Shown: positions 33,083-44,874 of the stretch, in pieces
Layout: each line of letters opens with the position of its first letter
How positions within the stretch are numbered: position 1 is the stretch's first letter
Assembly (NCBI GenBank): GCA_029204225.1
Contig: CM055098.1
Span: 1,427,106-1,491,105 of the forward strand
Length of the DNA stretch: 64,000 nucleotides
Source of the DNA: Diphasiastrum complanatum
Taxonomy: Eukaryota > Streptophyta > Lycopodiopsida > Lycopodiales > Lycopodiaceae
Reading direction: 5' to 3'
Position numbers and translations under genes: made by a program
The notes under the pieces: generated by a model
Databases searched by the model: none
Seen by the model: the letters and a program-made list of their open reading frames with translations, nothing else
What the model was told of the DNA's origin: nothing

Positions 33083-33349
33083 TCAGACTTCTTTGGATGT
33101 TTGAGCTTCAGACACATGGCCGATCTGAGTATCCGAAATGTTGAGGATGATCAGCGCAAATGCTTTGCCATCCTTTAGCTTCCATCTGGAGATTGTTGTG
33201 TCGTCAGCTTCGGGTTTTCCCTCTACACCTGTAACAACGTCATACAACTCCTTAGCCATTATCATGGTTCTCATCTTGAATTTCCACAGATGGTAATTGG
33301 CTTCATCAAGCTTGTCCATGATAGGACTAGCTTTCCCTTGGGAATCCAT
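33083..33349 (-). CDS. Copia 1 gag N-terminus
   Basis: Starts MDSQGKASPIMDKLDEANYH at 33349 and includes LWKFKMRTMIMAKELYDVV, the N-terminal motif of Copia gag (L-g-NY-xWk-x-m). A stop follows 88 codons; the same domain resumes in another frame downstream. It lies 144 bases after the PBS. Confidence 0.75.
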   Translation of the reverse strand: MDSQGKASPIMDKLDEANYHLWKFKMRTMIMAKELYDVVTGVEGKPEADDTTISRWKLKDGKAFALIILNISDTQIGHVSEAQTSKEV

Positions 33350-33492
33350 GTAGAAGATTAGTCTAGGTGATAGGAATAGCTATTAGTGACTTAAGTATGA
33401 AAATCTGGTGCTAAATTACAGAACAAGAAGACAATTTCTTTATCGGCTAGTAGAGTCTTGTTTATGTGGAAGCTTATCAAGCTACGGAAATA

Positions 33493-33504
33493 GCTCTGAT
33501 ACCA
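33493..33504 (-). promoter_or_regulatory. Copia 1 primer-binding site (initiator Met tRNA)
   Basis: TGGTATCAGAGC on the minus strand, directly after the LTR end CA; complementary to the 3' end of plant initiator methionine tRNA. Confidence 0.92.
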
Positions 33505-34085
33505 TGTTGGAAAGAGGGGTGAAAGAAAGATAACTTGAAAAGAAACGAACACGAAAAGAAAATGAACTCAAAAAAAAAAAAACCGAACTCGAATGGAAAA
33601 TGTTTGTGTGCAGCGGAACAAGCTATCTCCCTCTTTCCTCAAGCATGACTACGCCTATCAATCTCGAACAGAACATTAGTGATAGAAATCACATTCAATC
33701 TGATTACATAGCCAAACATTAAGCATCAAAACAGTAGACAAATAATTTGTCTCGAACAGCTAGACAAATTATTAGTCGTGATTAGTCGCGAAGAGCTAGA
33801 CTAATAATCAGTCACGAAGAGCAGACAGCCAGACTAAGCAATTAGAAAGCCAGACAGAACGTAGAAAAGCATTGCAATATAGACACAAACCTGAACACAG
33901 AACAAACAGAGCTGTAATCAGATTAAGTATAACGAAATATACAGGTCAATAATGCAGGTGAGCACAAAAGAATGGCAGACGTAACCGCGTGCTTCACAAA
34001 GCTAATCACGCAATCTGTAAAGGTGATGAACCTATTACTGACAATACATCTAGAAGAAAGAATCAATACACCCCTCTTTCCAACA
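33505..34085 (-). repeat. Copia 1 5' LTR (581 bp)
   Basis: Bounded by TGTTGGAAAGAGGGGTG and its exact inverse CACCCCTCTTTCCAACA, abutting the PBS. The second LTR is not in the window. Confidence 0.88.
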
Positions 34086-34089
34086 AAAA

Positions 34090-36157
34090 GAAGGCTCAAA
34101 ATTTTTAGCAGAAGATCAAAAAATTCAAGATTGAATTTTTTGGAATTTTTCGAAACCGGATCAACTCGGAAAATTCGTAATTTTTTGAGTCAGTGTATAT
34201 TTTTGAGTCATTGTACATTTTTCTTGATACATTATAAATTTCGATATTGTTAGTTAGAAATCCGATTTGTGTTAACAGTCTGCCTACTTTGTACATTCAA
34301 AGGCAGTTGTAATAAATGAGACAGATAACATTTAATGCTAATTAGATATTTAGCAAGTAGAAGATATTTTGTAATAGACAAATAACTTGTGAATAAGAAG
34401 TTAGAAAAGACTTAATCTTCATCAAAAAACTTCTTCTGATTTTCGAGTTTCTGTAGCCAATGTTATCACGCTCAACTAGCTGAAGTTATTACTTCAAGCA
34501 ATTGTACTCATTTGTTGATAAATCAGAGTGTACGGAGAAGGGTAGGTTCTGTTTCTGCCAATGTGGTGCAGGCAATCGGTGTCGTTTCTATCATTCTAGA
34601 ATGGTATTGTATTCTAGGACTTGTAAAGATGAGTCATTTTTTACTACAAGACTACTTACAACATGACCCTTGGCAGTCTTGGCATTCTGTCTCTCCTACA
34701 ATACTAGACTTGCGAAAAGTGCGAAGGAGTTTGGAGGTCACACTTCAACACTCCTCATTGAATGCGAAAAGTGCAAAAACTACAAAGGAGCTTGTTGGTT
34801 ACACTTCAACACTCCTGCTTGAATGAAAAGTGCGAAGGCTTTTAGAATCCACATTTCATCGCTCCCCCTTGAATGTGAAAAGTGCAAAAAATGTACTTGT
34901 TGAATGCGAGAAGTTTGAAAATTACGAAGGCATGTTGGACATACATGAGTACAAAAAAACTTATTAGGTTCCTTCATGCAAGCGCTTTAACCCTAATGAG
35001 CATGTAGTCAAATTGGGTTTATTGCCGTGTGTGACAAAATCAAGAACGTTAACATTTTGGGGTAACAGGCAATGGGTGCCCTGAAACCCTAACTTTTGTG
35101 TTATGTTAAACCGAAATCTAGGTCGTAGGTCAATCCTCTAATTGGAGTGGTGGTTATGTTATTCATACCGCTCTGTTGGATGAACGGTGCATGTCCCAAT
35201 TTTCTGGTCTAGGTATTTCACTAGGCGACTTAGCCAGGGCAACATATTTCAGCTATTCATGGCAGACTTCCCACTCTGGTGTTTCACAAAGGTCGGGTTC
35301 AGTTAACGCAAACTAAATTATGATTTCAACTTTGACAATTGGTGTAGTTGAATAGGCAAATCGTGACTAGTTGTTTATAAAGCTTTAGCAATGATGTGTA
35401 GAAAAAATCAAATGGTTGTTTATCCTACCAAAGTAAAGAACACACTTTCTTAAAGCACTACGCTCAACATTAGAAAGATTGATTCTCTGATCTAACAATT
35501 AGTTCAAATAGCTCATTGAAGGCTTGTAAGGTGCAATATTCTAAAATCGGAATAAAATGTTCATTCAAACAACTATCTATCAGCAATGGACAATGTGCAA
35601 ATTTCACACTAAACAACTCAAGTTACTTGACTGAACTTTGAATGTGTAACTCCTCACACACAAAAGAACTTTTTTAACAAACATAAACAACTCATGAACA
35701 TTTGTCAATTCAATACACTCTCCCATGTCTCACCAAATCAACTCATTCTCACATTAGTATGCAATGCAAACACTATATCCTTCAATGGTAAACAAGCAAT
35801 TGTGAAACCATAACATCTCTAATCAAACCACTAACTCCTTCCAAAGCAACATTCATCCTTCCATCAAGGTTCAAGCATACAACCTTCAACTAAACAACCA
35901 ATTACATATCAACTAAACTTCCACTACATTCAATCTCCAACAAATAAACATGGCAATCTCCAAGTAGCATCAAAACAAAATAATGAGTGAATATCCACAC
36001 CACTCTTTAACCATTCACCGATCAATCAATACCAACATTATCTCTACAAACACCTTCCAACAATCAAACCACAACAACTAACATCAAAGTAGAGCTAGCA
36101 CTCACTCACTCGCATGGGAGCACTACACAAAACAACAACCACCCAAAATATACTTCA
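34090..36157. other. AT-rich interval without genes; one tandem repeat
   Basis: At 34709-34940 a unit of about 75 bases (GAATG-GAAAAGTGC, then CACTTCAACACTCCT) recurs about three times with divergence. The rest (35000-36150) is A/C-rich with no coding motif. Confidence 0.45.
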
Positions 36158-36810
36158 TGTGAAAAATGTCAACTAGTTTAGTTGGTCTAATTTGGCAATT
36201 TGGAGGCCAAAGTGAAATTTCAACTTAGAAATACATTTCTTAATGTCAATAAGGCCTAAAAATAGTGACCTTAGTATTTCTAGCAAGTACATAAGTGGAT
36301 AAGGTTGGATTTGGAGCTACTTCTATTGGCTAATGTGGATACATTGCATCTAGTCAAGTTAAACTAGGTTTTTGGTGAGTACCTAGAAGTTGCCAATTTA
36401 GGGCAAGTTTAGGGCAAGTGGCCAAGTGACATTATGGCTGCTATAAATAGTTGTACCAGCGTAGAGAAGTTATCTTCATATTCTCATTTTGTATGGATAA
36501 CTTTTTACTTTTGATTCTATGTCCATCTATTTCACATTTCTCATGATATCTTGAGTTCTAGTGTATAGAATGTGAATTTTCTTGTTGTACTTGGATCCAC
36601 ACGTGTGAAGGATAGTGTAATACTATTTTTGTATGAACAGGGACAATACTATATTATATATTAGTGATTTTGATCAGATTTTCATGTATTTCCAAGTTCT
36701 AGCATGGTAGATGCATGACTTCTACCTTGTAGATGAATCTAGATGTGCATCCAAATTTGGCCAAAGATCTAATGATCCATTAAGAATGTTTTGGATCTGA
36801 TTTTTTCACA
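36158..36810 (+). repeat. Isolated Copia-type LTR (653 bp)
   Basis: Starts TGTGAAAAAT and ends TTTTTTCACA, inverse termini, with an initiator-Met PBS directly after. Contains CTATAAATAG at about 36441, a good TATA box. The internal region downstream persists only to about 37050 and has no gag. Confidence 0.8.
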
Positions 36811-36822
36811 TGGTATCAGAGC
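36811..36822 (+). promoter_or_regulatory. Primer-binding site of the isolated LTR
   Basis: TGGTATCAGAGC immediately after the LTR end CA. Confidence 0.9.
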
Positions 36823-37429
36823 ATATTGCAGGCTAAAGTTGGTGGATTTTTTAAATCTAGAGGTGGATTTGAGAGCGCCATCAATTCTGTGTGGAGTTGG
36901 AGTGGTTTCTATTTCAAATCAAGTATTTTGAAGTGGAGAAAGTGGACCTTTGTGATCCTAGTTTCATTTTAGGTCAAATCACTTGGAGTAGGCCAGTTTT
37001 TAATCCACTTACTAGAATGTGGAGAGAAATTTTTTTCATGATTGTGAATGTTGCATTCTATTAGTAGACGTACAAAGTCCTACACACAGGATACTAGTCT
37101 AAGCATACCAATCAAAGCAACAACACAAGAGAATGGGTGGTGGATAAACCAGCCCAACCAAACCTAGATCGTACGGATCTAGACCCCAAGCTATGGATCA
37201 ATCACAATCATGGAAAGCGGAATCACACTAGCAGCATGTAGCTACCAATCACAGAATCAAGCCTACACTAGTGAGAGCCCAATAGGTATACTTATACCCT
37301 CCAAGGCCCATGCACCACTAGTAGTGCACTGTGACACCTCACTGGACACCTCTACAACCTATGACGAATGGCAAACAATTTGTGAAAGCCAACGTACCTC
37401 GGAAACCCTAAGATACGAAGCGAAGTGAA

Positions 37430-38011
37430 ACTTGAAGGTCGAATGATTCGTGAAAGTTAAACATGTCTCCAGGACCAAAAGACACGACACGACACGAAAC
37501 GAAAGAAAATCTTTCGCGCTGCCAGCTGGCAGCTCAACGGACGTGGAGTTTTGAACTTCACGCTCAGCTGAAACAATTAGCAATAACAGAGAGTAACTAA
37601 CTAGTTGATTAGCGTTAACTACTCTTGTAATTCTCTATTTAGCTATCTTGTACACTCCACATAGTGGAGATATGAACAATTTTCTGGATCAACAGAAGAC
37701 ACTGAGAAAAGTGCGAGTAGAGCTGAAAAAGAAAAGAATAAAAAAAATAGCGAAAAGAAATAGTTGTGCATGAAAGTATGCCAACGAGTTGAACACAGCG
37801 AAAGAGCAGAGTGTCAGGCTGCCAACGAGCGAGACACAAACTGATAACACAGTTGCTCTCTCTTGTCCATCTCCTTGTTTTTCGTTGTTTTGATTGCTAG
37901 AATGATTTCTGTTTTGTGATCTGTAGTCGCATGTCTAGGATCCTGCAAACTTCCGCATAAGAAAATTCAAAAGAAACAAATTCGTTCGCGATACAAAACC
38001 CGTTCGCGACA
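37430..38011 (+). repeat. Probable second Copia LTR, left end unresolved
   Basis: The sequence upstream of a PBS ends in CGTTCGCGACA at 38011 as LTRs do. It carries a promoter-like stretch (CTCTATTTAGC, about 37630). I cannot find the TG start, so the left coordinate is only a guess. Confidence 0.45.
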
Positions 38012-38023
38012 TGGTATCAGAGC
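38012..38023 (+). promoter_or_regulatory. Primer-binding site of Copia fragment
   Basis: TGGTATCAGAGC (followed by C) directly after the putative LTR end. Confidence 0.88.
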
Positions 38024-38075
38024 CTACAAGTTATCACTACTAATATCTGAACAGTGATTCTCTAGGCAACACAAT

Positions 38076-38172
38076 ATGGCTACAACGATCCAGACAATAA
38101 TAGCAATCAGTCTTGATGACGCAACCTATAGGATATGGAAATTCAAAATCAAAACACTTCAGAGATGGATTA
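38076..38172 (+). pseudogene. Copia gag N-terminal fragment
   Basis: Fifty-three bases after the PBS, ATG opens MATTIQTI, then LDDATYRIWKFKIKTLQRW, the gag N-terminus; a stop follows after about 32 codons and the element is lost by about 38290, where Gypsy gag begins on the other strand. Confidence 0.65.
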
Positions 38173-38309
38173 GCCTGTAACTGCTTCCTAGATGCCACTA
38201 CCATGGAGTCGTACGCTTTCGCGACACGAACAACATCATCAAAGTTTGAAGCACGTTACGCTTACACTCATTCTGATAATCTACAGGCAAACCTAGGACA
38301 GTGTCAGTT

Positions 38310-38841
38310 TTGCATCGAATGAGGGGACTTTATTCCATAAATCCGTAAAATCTTATAGGTACGAGTCCAAACTCCGAGTACCCATTTTGCAATTCACAAA
38401 TCTTTGGTAAAAATCCGAGTCGTCCACAACCACAAACGACTTTCTAAACACCTCCTTAAACTCGTCCCATGTGGTAGGTTTAGGTTGCAAGTCACGCCAC
38501 CACGACAAAGCTTTACCACGGAAGAACAGAATAACACTCTCTATCTTTTTCTCCTCAGGAATTTTATGTAGATTAAAATAACCGGTCTACTTGGTTAATC
38601 AGTCATCCACAATTTCAGGTTTCTTCTCTTTCTTCTCCCCCGGAAAAAGTTCAGGCTGAAAGCCCAAATTTGGAGCAGACAAAGCTCTCATTTGATTCAA
38701 CAGTACTTCCATTTGTTGATCACATAAAGTGTTCATGTTGTTTATCTCATTAAGCGCTTGGCTTAATGACTGGCAAATCTGCAGATAGGTAGGCATTGGC
38801 ACCTGATCGTCAAGAGCTGCATTTGCATTATCGTCTGCCAT
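38310..38841 (-). pseudogene. Ty3/Gypsy gag fragment
   Basis: Starts MADDNANAALDDQVPMPTYL at 38841, with a coiled-coil SLSQALNEINNMN region, then after stops FNLHKIPEEKKIESVILFF, GKALSWWRDLQPKPTTWDEF and EVFRKSF: the Retrotrans_gag fold (a-xxWw--l). Three or more nonsense codons. Ends against the Copia gag fragment. Confidence 0.75.
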
Positions 38842-39449
38842 ATTGAGTTCCTGACATGCAAAATTTACTTAAATTAGTCGAGATCCAATCATCAACTAAT
38901 GAGTGAAACGTTCAAAACCTTCATAACTGGCTGATATTATTCAGCAAGATCTTTCACTCTTTTGTGCAAACTTTCTCAAAATCAATATCAGATCAAATTA
39001 AACAACTTTTTTTTTATGACCAAATAGTAGTAATTTACGAAAAAACTGGGAATTTCGAAATCCGTTTGAAATGGACCAACTGTGAAAATCGATTAAAAAG
39101 ATCGATTTTGCAAAAACACAGACACTGTCTGAAATCGAAATCATTTCAAAAGACCTTGCATGGAACTAACTCGATATGCACAGACTTTTTCAGAAAACAA
39201 ATTTTTTTTTCGTAAATGACCTATTTGCTAGGAAATCTGCTTTTTGATCTTGCCAAAAATAGTTACATGCAAGAATTCTACTGATCAAAATCATTGGTTA
39301 CGCATGAAACATGCATTTAAGCATGCATACAGGTCTATCCATAGATTTCCATCAACAGGAAAGCACTATACTGATTTACAAGCATGCATGCATCAGAACA
39401 ATTCCAAAATTTTGCAAATTTTAGCTCAAAAATTGCCAAACTTCAGACG

Positions 39450-39729
39450 ACCCTTTGTTTTTTGACTGCATCTATATCTTCATCTTTCTCTTCGAAAACC
39501 ACATCTCTGGACATCGTTATTTTGTGACCATATTGTATATCTTGTATCCAGAAGCATTATTTGGATATCCTACGAATAGACAGGTAGATGCTCTTGCATC
39601 TAGTTTCTTCCTCTGTTCTTCAGGAATGTGCACATAGACTTTACTGCCAAATAATCTCACATGTCCTAGTGATGGCTGTAATTCACAAGGATGGCTGCAG
39701 CCAAAATGATCAAACCCAGCAGCCAGCAA
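39450..39729 (-). pseudogene. Copia integrase C-terminal fragment
   Basis: HVRLFGSKVYVHIPEEQRKKLD and STCLFVGYPNNASGYKIYNM match the segment after the Copia integrase core (LRvFGc-aYvhip--kR-KLd-k---cvFlGY---k-YR). Isolated; its neighbours on both sides belong to nothing recognisable. Confidence 0.72.
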
Positions 39730-39980
39730 ACTGCTGCGCTATTGTTCAAGGCTGGTACTGTTCCAGATATGAAAAGGAGCTGAGAGATAATCAGATGAAA
39801 GCTTCCATCTGCCATAGCTCAAAACAAAAAGAAATAGAATGATTTTGATCTTTGCTATCAGTCAATGTCGATGACAGTATTCTCAAAATGTCTATACTGA
39901 TCACCAAAGAATGAATTAACACCTAATGAAAGCTGATGTACATACACACACACACACATAGTACTCTTTAGGACAAGACA

Positions 39981-40508
39981 ATGAAATTTGATACTTTCAA
40001 ATCTCCATTTGTTGTTGATAAAGCAATTTCATTGGATAACTATTTTTGTAATAGTTTGAATAGTGTCATAAAAAATGAAACATCATTTGTATTGGAAATC
40101 TTTGGATCCACATACTTTGAGCATGATCATTCCAATGTAAGGACCAAAGATTATCCTATTTCAATGATAGGAATAATGGTAGTGTTTTGCTCTTCAAGTA
40201 GAGATGGTAGAATCTACTTGTTTTCCATCAAAGAAGTTGTCAATGGTGGAAATGTGATCTTTCAAGAGTGGAAGATTTCTAAACTTGAAGAAGCACCTTT
40301 GGATCAACACATTATTCAATTGATGGTTTGGAGTCAATTCAAGTGGAGGAGCAAGCTCAAGACCCCAAGACTCCAAGAAGAACTAGACACCAAATTGGTC
40401 ACTGTAAAGCACAGTACAGAGGGAGAGTGGGTCTACAAGGCACTTGCCACATCACCTTGCCAACTTGGATTCACACGTGCGAGCAGTAAATGCATAAAAA
40501 ACAGGTAG
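39981..40508 (+). other. Open frame of 175 codons, no family recognised
   Basis: The frame runs without a stop from ATG 39981 to TAG 40506. The product would be mixed alpha/beta, with two patterns of note: MIGIMVVFCSSSRDGRIYLFSIKEV and WSQFKWRSKLKTP. No signal peptide or membrane helix. Base composition matches the AT-rich surroundings. It may be a relic of a retroelement leader or chance. It lies minus-strand downstream of the PBS at 41513. Confidence 0.25.
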
Positions 40509-40509
40509 G

Positions 40510-41512
40510 AGGGCGCACTTTTGGAGAGAGGAATCATAAAAAATCACATCCCAACCCAATAAGCCTTGGATCAGAGGTTACAAGCACTCTACTAAGGTTC
40601 ATTAGAGAGGCATAGAAGTTTCTAACAAGTCCAGCAAGCAATCATAAGCTCAGATCATGCAAAAAAATGCATTTTTGGCCTCCTTCAACAAGCAAAACTT
40701 CAATATGTTGGTGTCTAATGCACATCTATTCAAATTGGATGCATGATGGCTCAAATCAGAGGCAATCCGATATATATTTAAGCTTGTAACAAGAACCAAT
40801 AGGTTCAGACCCCCAATTGAAAGGTATTCATGCTAAAAAAATCATCAAAAATACACTATTTTTGAGTGTTTTGAGCCCCTTAATGGTGTCTAATCCCTAC
40901 CAAACTTCATGAAAGCTTAGGGAGAGCTTCATTACATCTCTGAAAATGTTCATACCAAGTCTTGGCTGAGAATTTTGAGATCTACCTCAAAATTAGTCAA
41001 AAAATCATAAAAAAAAAACCTTGTTTTTTGACCAATTTTGACCAAAATTTGAGGGAAAAATCCACAAATTCGTGCAATCAGATCCAAATCCCTATAAATC
41101 CATTGCATGCAAGTAGTACAAGTTCTGATTCGAGTCAAACATGGTTTCTATAGCCCATTTTAAGGCCCAAAAACCCCAATTTTTGGTCCAAAATCACTAT
41201 CTAATCAACCTTTTGACTATTCAAAAATCATGCAATCATCAAACAATAAGTACAATCTGAAAAATGTACTACACCAGATCCTATAACCAATTTTTTGCAA
41301 AAACCATCAATTCTAGGTGAAAAATTTCCTAAATTCATCAAAAATTTACTAGATCCACAATTATGATTTTTAGACTGAAAGTACACAAGGATCTGAAAAT
41401 CCACCTACTTGAAATTGAATTCTAACACCTAGAAGAAGAAGCAAAGAGTTACACCAAAAGAACTGCAAAATCCAAGATCCTCAAGGTCCACCTCCTGGTA
41501 GATGTGATCCAA
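40510..41512. other. AT-rich interval without genes
   Basis: On the minus strand this would be the internal region next to the PBS at 41513, but no gag is recognisable. Confidence 0.4.
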
Positions 41513-41524
41513 GCTCTGATACCA
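41513..41524 (-). promoter_or_regulatory. Primer-binding site of another retroelement, minus strand
   Basis: TGGTATCAGAGC on the minus strand, one base after a CA LTR end (LTR would begin TGTAAGAACC in plus orientation at 41526). The far LTR end was not found before the GA repeat. Confidence 0.75.
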
Positions 41525-41693
41525 CTGTAAGAACCACCAAGTGAAGGTCTTCAGAATTCCAATCACATGCAAACCAAAAGGACACCTGTGCCCCCAAGCC
41601 ACAGTGAAGAACACAAGAGAGGAGTGGAGAAACTGGCTCAAGAATCACAATTGACAATAGGAGGATGGACGAGTTTCCACTAGACTTATTCTC

Positions 41694-41774
<81 letters not shown>
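41694..41774. repeat. (GA)n microsatellite
   Basis: About 40 uninterrupted GA units. Confidence 0.98.
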
Positions 41775-41778
<4 letters not shown>

Positions 41779-42124
41779 TCTCTTTAGGATTTCCATGCAA
41801 CCTAAATTGAGCTATTGACCTCCTATTCTTGCATTAAAGAAGTCTTCACCATGCATGTGCTCCTATGTCCAATTATAGGTCTAGGCCCTCATATTATTAT
41901 TAATTATTTAATACGACATGTCCGAAATAACGTAGCATAATTAATAACCACATACAACTGGAGTGACTGGCTATCCACGTCAGGAATTATTTCGATTTCC
42001 TTGTACAAGACATGGACATAACAGGAAAGTTTCATTAGAGGCTACAAGATTCTATATCAAGTTTTTTGCAATTGCATGTAGAAATTGGAAGATTCAATTT
42101 TTTCTGATTTTGTCAAAACCCTAA

Positions 42125-42762
42125 TTTTGATTGGATTTCTTATTTTTGAAGTTGCTGGACTTTAATAGAGTGTGTTTCAATCTTAGGAAGTGGCAAGGTT
42201 CATTAAATTGTGTGTGGATCATAGGTTGATCAAGAATTTTGCTAGTGATTGCTACAAGAAGAAGAGAGATCAAGGAGACAAGCAAGGTAATCGAACTCTT
42301 GATGAGGATAGTGTTGATGTTCAAAACACAAATGATGTCTTCATGTTTGAGTACCATTGTTAGAAATATTGATCCATGGTGGATTGATAGTGGAGCAAGC
42401 TCACACATGACTTTTCACGAGTATTTCACTTTTTTATTGGCATATGGAGATAACAAGAGGGTGATCTACACGGCAAATGATGGTGAGTGTGCAATCAAAG
42501 GGATTGGCACAATTTCTATTTCTCTCTCTACAATAGGAATGTTCATTTGAAGGATGTTTTGTTCATTCCATCTATTACTAAGAAACTACTTAGTGTGAGT
42601 CAATTGCTAATAAAAGGACTTAAGGTGGAGTTTGATGGAAATGCTTGTATGATCAAAAGGAAGGATATCTTGATTGCAAAGGGTAAAAAAACAAGGGAAG
42701 TTATTAAAATTATATGCTTATGTTATTGCTAACCAAGTTGGATGTGTGACAAGTGAGCAAAT
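42125..42762 (+). pseudogene. Outer Copia element: zinc knuckle and protease, left half
   Basis: A degenerate zinc knuckle (CFNLRKWQGSLNC, then DCYKKKRDQGDKQ) is followed by NIDPWWIDSGASSHMT, an intact Copia protease active site, and VHLKDVLFIPSITKKLLSVSQL with IKGLKVEF. The frame shifts twice. It breaks off at GCVTSEQ exactly at the inner Copia LTR (42763) and resumes at 48697. Confidence 0.78.
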
Positions 42763-43190
<428 letters not shown>

Positions 43191-43201
43191 CTCTCTTTCA
43201 A
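43191..43201 (-). promoter_or_regulatory. Inner Copia polypurine tract
   Basis: TTGAAAGAGAG on the minus strand directly before the 3' LTR start TGTTAG; primes plus-strand DNA synthesis. Confidence 0.75.
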
Positions 43202-43289
43202 TGATAAAATTAAATTCTTTTATTCCTAATAAAGTAAGAAATTGTTCAAATTTACATCTACATTAATGACTTAGTAAAAATATCTGCCA

Positions 43290-43970
43290 TTTGATCTTTA
43301 GATTTACAAAAAACAAGATCAATGGTTCCGTCAAGTATTTTCTCTCAAACAAAGTGATAATGTATTTCAATGTGTTTGGTTCGAACATGTAGAGCTAGAT
43401 TTTTGGAGCTTTGGTTGTCGCAAGAAATAGTAGTCGCATCCACCTGTGATTGACCTAAATCAACAAGCAACCTTCATAGCCATACCGCTTCCTGTGTAGC
43501 ATTGCTGAGTGCACGATATTCAGCTTTTGTCGAAGATAAGACTACTGCAGGTTGCTTTTTGCTGCTCCATGAAACTGCAGCTGTACCATAACTGAATGTA
43601 TGACCACTAGTAGATCTTCTATCATCAATATTACCTGCCCAATCAGCATCTGTGTAACCTACCAACATTGGCGCTTCAGGCTGATCATACTTCAAACCAA
43701 AATTCAATGTCCCTCGAATGTACCTGAGAATACGTTTAGCAGACTTCTAGTGTGCTTGACTAGGATTTTGCATAAATTGACTAACAACACCAACAACATA
43801 AGAAATATCAGGTCGTGTGTGTGTCAAATAGATCAAACTACCCACTAGCTGCATGTACAAGTAAGCATCTACTTTCTCAGATTCATCATATGCAGTAAGC
43901 TTCATGTTGACATCCATCGGTGTACTCAAAGGCTTACAATCCTGCATATTGAACTTATAAAGCAGATCTC
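43290..43970 (-). pseudogene. Inner Copia RNase H
   Basis: LVGSLIYLTHTRPDISYVVG (about 43780-43850) leads to VGYTDADWAGNIDDRRSTSGH, SWSSKKQPAVVLSSTKAEYRAL and, after a stop, HVRTKHIEIHYHFV. Catalytic positions (D of TDADWAG, E of KAEYRAL) are present. Nonsense codons split it. Confidence 0.8.
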
Positions 43971-43983
43971 ATGCATACTTGCT

Positions 43984-44763
43984 TTATGTAAGAAAGACAA
44001 CCTCTTCCTTTTGCCATACTTCAATGCCAAGACAATAGTGCATCAATCCTAGATCGCTCATGTCAAAAGCATTGGAACGATCTGATTTGATTTCATCAAT
44101 TAAGCTCTCATTTATTCCTGTAATAATCAAATCATCCACGTACAGAACAATGAACACTATATCTGAATCTTGCTTTAGAATGTAAAGATTAGGATCAGCC
44201 TTACTCTTTACCATTCCCCTTTGCTTGAAGTGTTCATAAATGCAAGAGTACCACGCATGTGGTGCTTGCTTCAATCCATAGATAGCTTTGTTGAGCTTAC
44301 AAACAAGATGCTCTCTCCCTGGCTCAACAAATCCTTGAGGTTGTACTAAATACACCTCTTCATCCAAGACTCCATTAAGAAAATCATATTCAACGTCCAT
44401 TTGCTGAATCTTCCAACCATGGAAAGTAGAAATAACAATAATAGAACATATAGTTATCATCTTAGCTACAGGTGTGAAGGTTTCCTCAAAAGCAATGCCT
44501 TCCTGTTGTTCAAATCCTCTTGCAACCAACCGTGCTTTGTACTTGTTGAGTTGCCCATCTGCTCCATATTTGATCTTATAAATCCATTTGCAGGTGATAG
44601 GCATCTTACCATCAGGTAGCTCAACCAAGTTCCACATCCTATTTTTTGATATGGCCTCCATTTCTGTTTCCATTGTTGCACGCCACTCCTTGTGCTCCTT
44701 TGCTTCATGAAAGGTTTTTGGTTCTTGAGCTTTGAGCACGGAACCCATTAGGGCTAGATTCAT
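43984..44763 (-). CDS. Inner Copia reverse transcriptase (RVT_2)
   Basis: A 259-codon open frame with ISKNRMWNLVELPDG, CKWIYKIKYGADG, YKARLVARGFEQQEG, EETFTPVAKM, QMDVEYDFLNGVLDEEVYL, YGLKQAPHAWYS and VLYVDDLIITG. The catalytic YVDD box is intact, and the first palm motif has D but the following residues (EYDFLNG, normally KSAFLNG) are altered. RT copies the element RNA into DNA. Confidence 0.88.
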   Translation of the reverse strand: MNLALMGSVLKAQEPKTFHEAKEHKEWRATMETEMEAISKNRMWNLVELPDGKMPITCKWIYKIKYGADGQLNKYKARLVARGFEQQEGIAFEETFTPVAKMITICSIIVISTFHGWKIQQMDVEYDFLNGVLDEEVYLVQPQGFVEPGREHLVCKLNKAIYGLKQAPHAWYSCIYEHFKQRGMVKSKADPNLYILKQDSDIVFIVLYVDDLIITGINESLIDEIKSDRSNAFDMSDLGLMHYCLGIEVWQKEEVVFLT

Positions 44764-44874
44764 TTCTAACCTTGCAAGAGGTTTCCGATTTCTGCTTGAC
44801 CTTCTAAGCTCTCCCTGTTCGCTAGATTCGGGAGTATCTCCCTTCTTAGCATCACATGTGACTGATAAGTACCA

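Larger units (their letters stand above)
30070..34085 (-). mobile_element. Copia element 1: 5' LTR to RT, 3' end missing
   Basis: Minus strand, from the 5' LTR (34085-33505) through the PBS, gag, protease, integrase and RT, ending within the last RT block near 30070. RNase H, PPT and 3' LTR are absent. Several stops and shifts occur. The missing end abuts the unnamed plus-strand gene, so the 3' part was lost by deletion or recombination, not by incomplete sequencing at a window edge. Confidence 0.85.

Noticed and set aside
36442-36452. TATA box as promoter of a host gene
   Set aside because: It lies inside an LTR next to a primer-binding site, so it is the retroelement promoter.
41526-42120. 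Full LTR to the right of the minus-strand PBS at 41513
   Set aside because: The expected far end (GGTTCTTACA-like) is absent, so only the PBS is reported.
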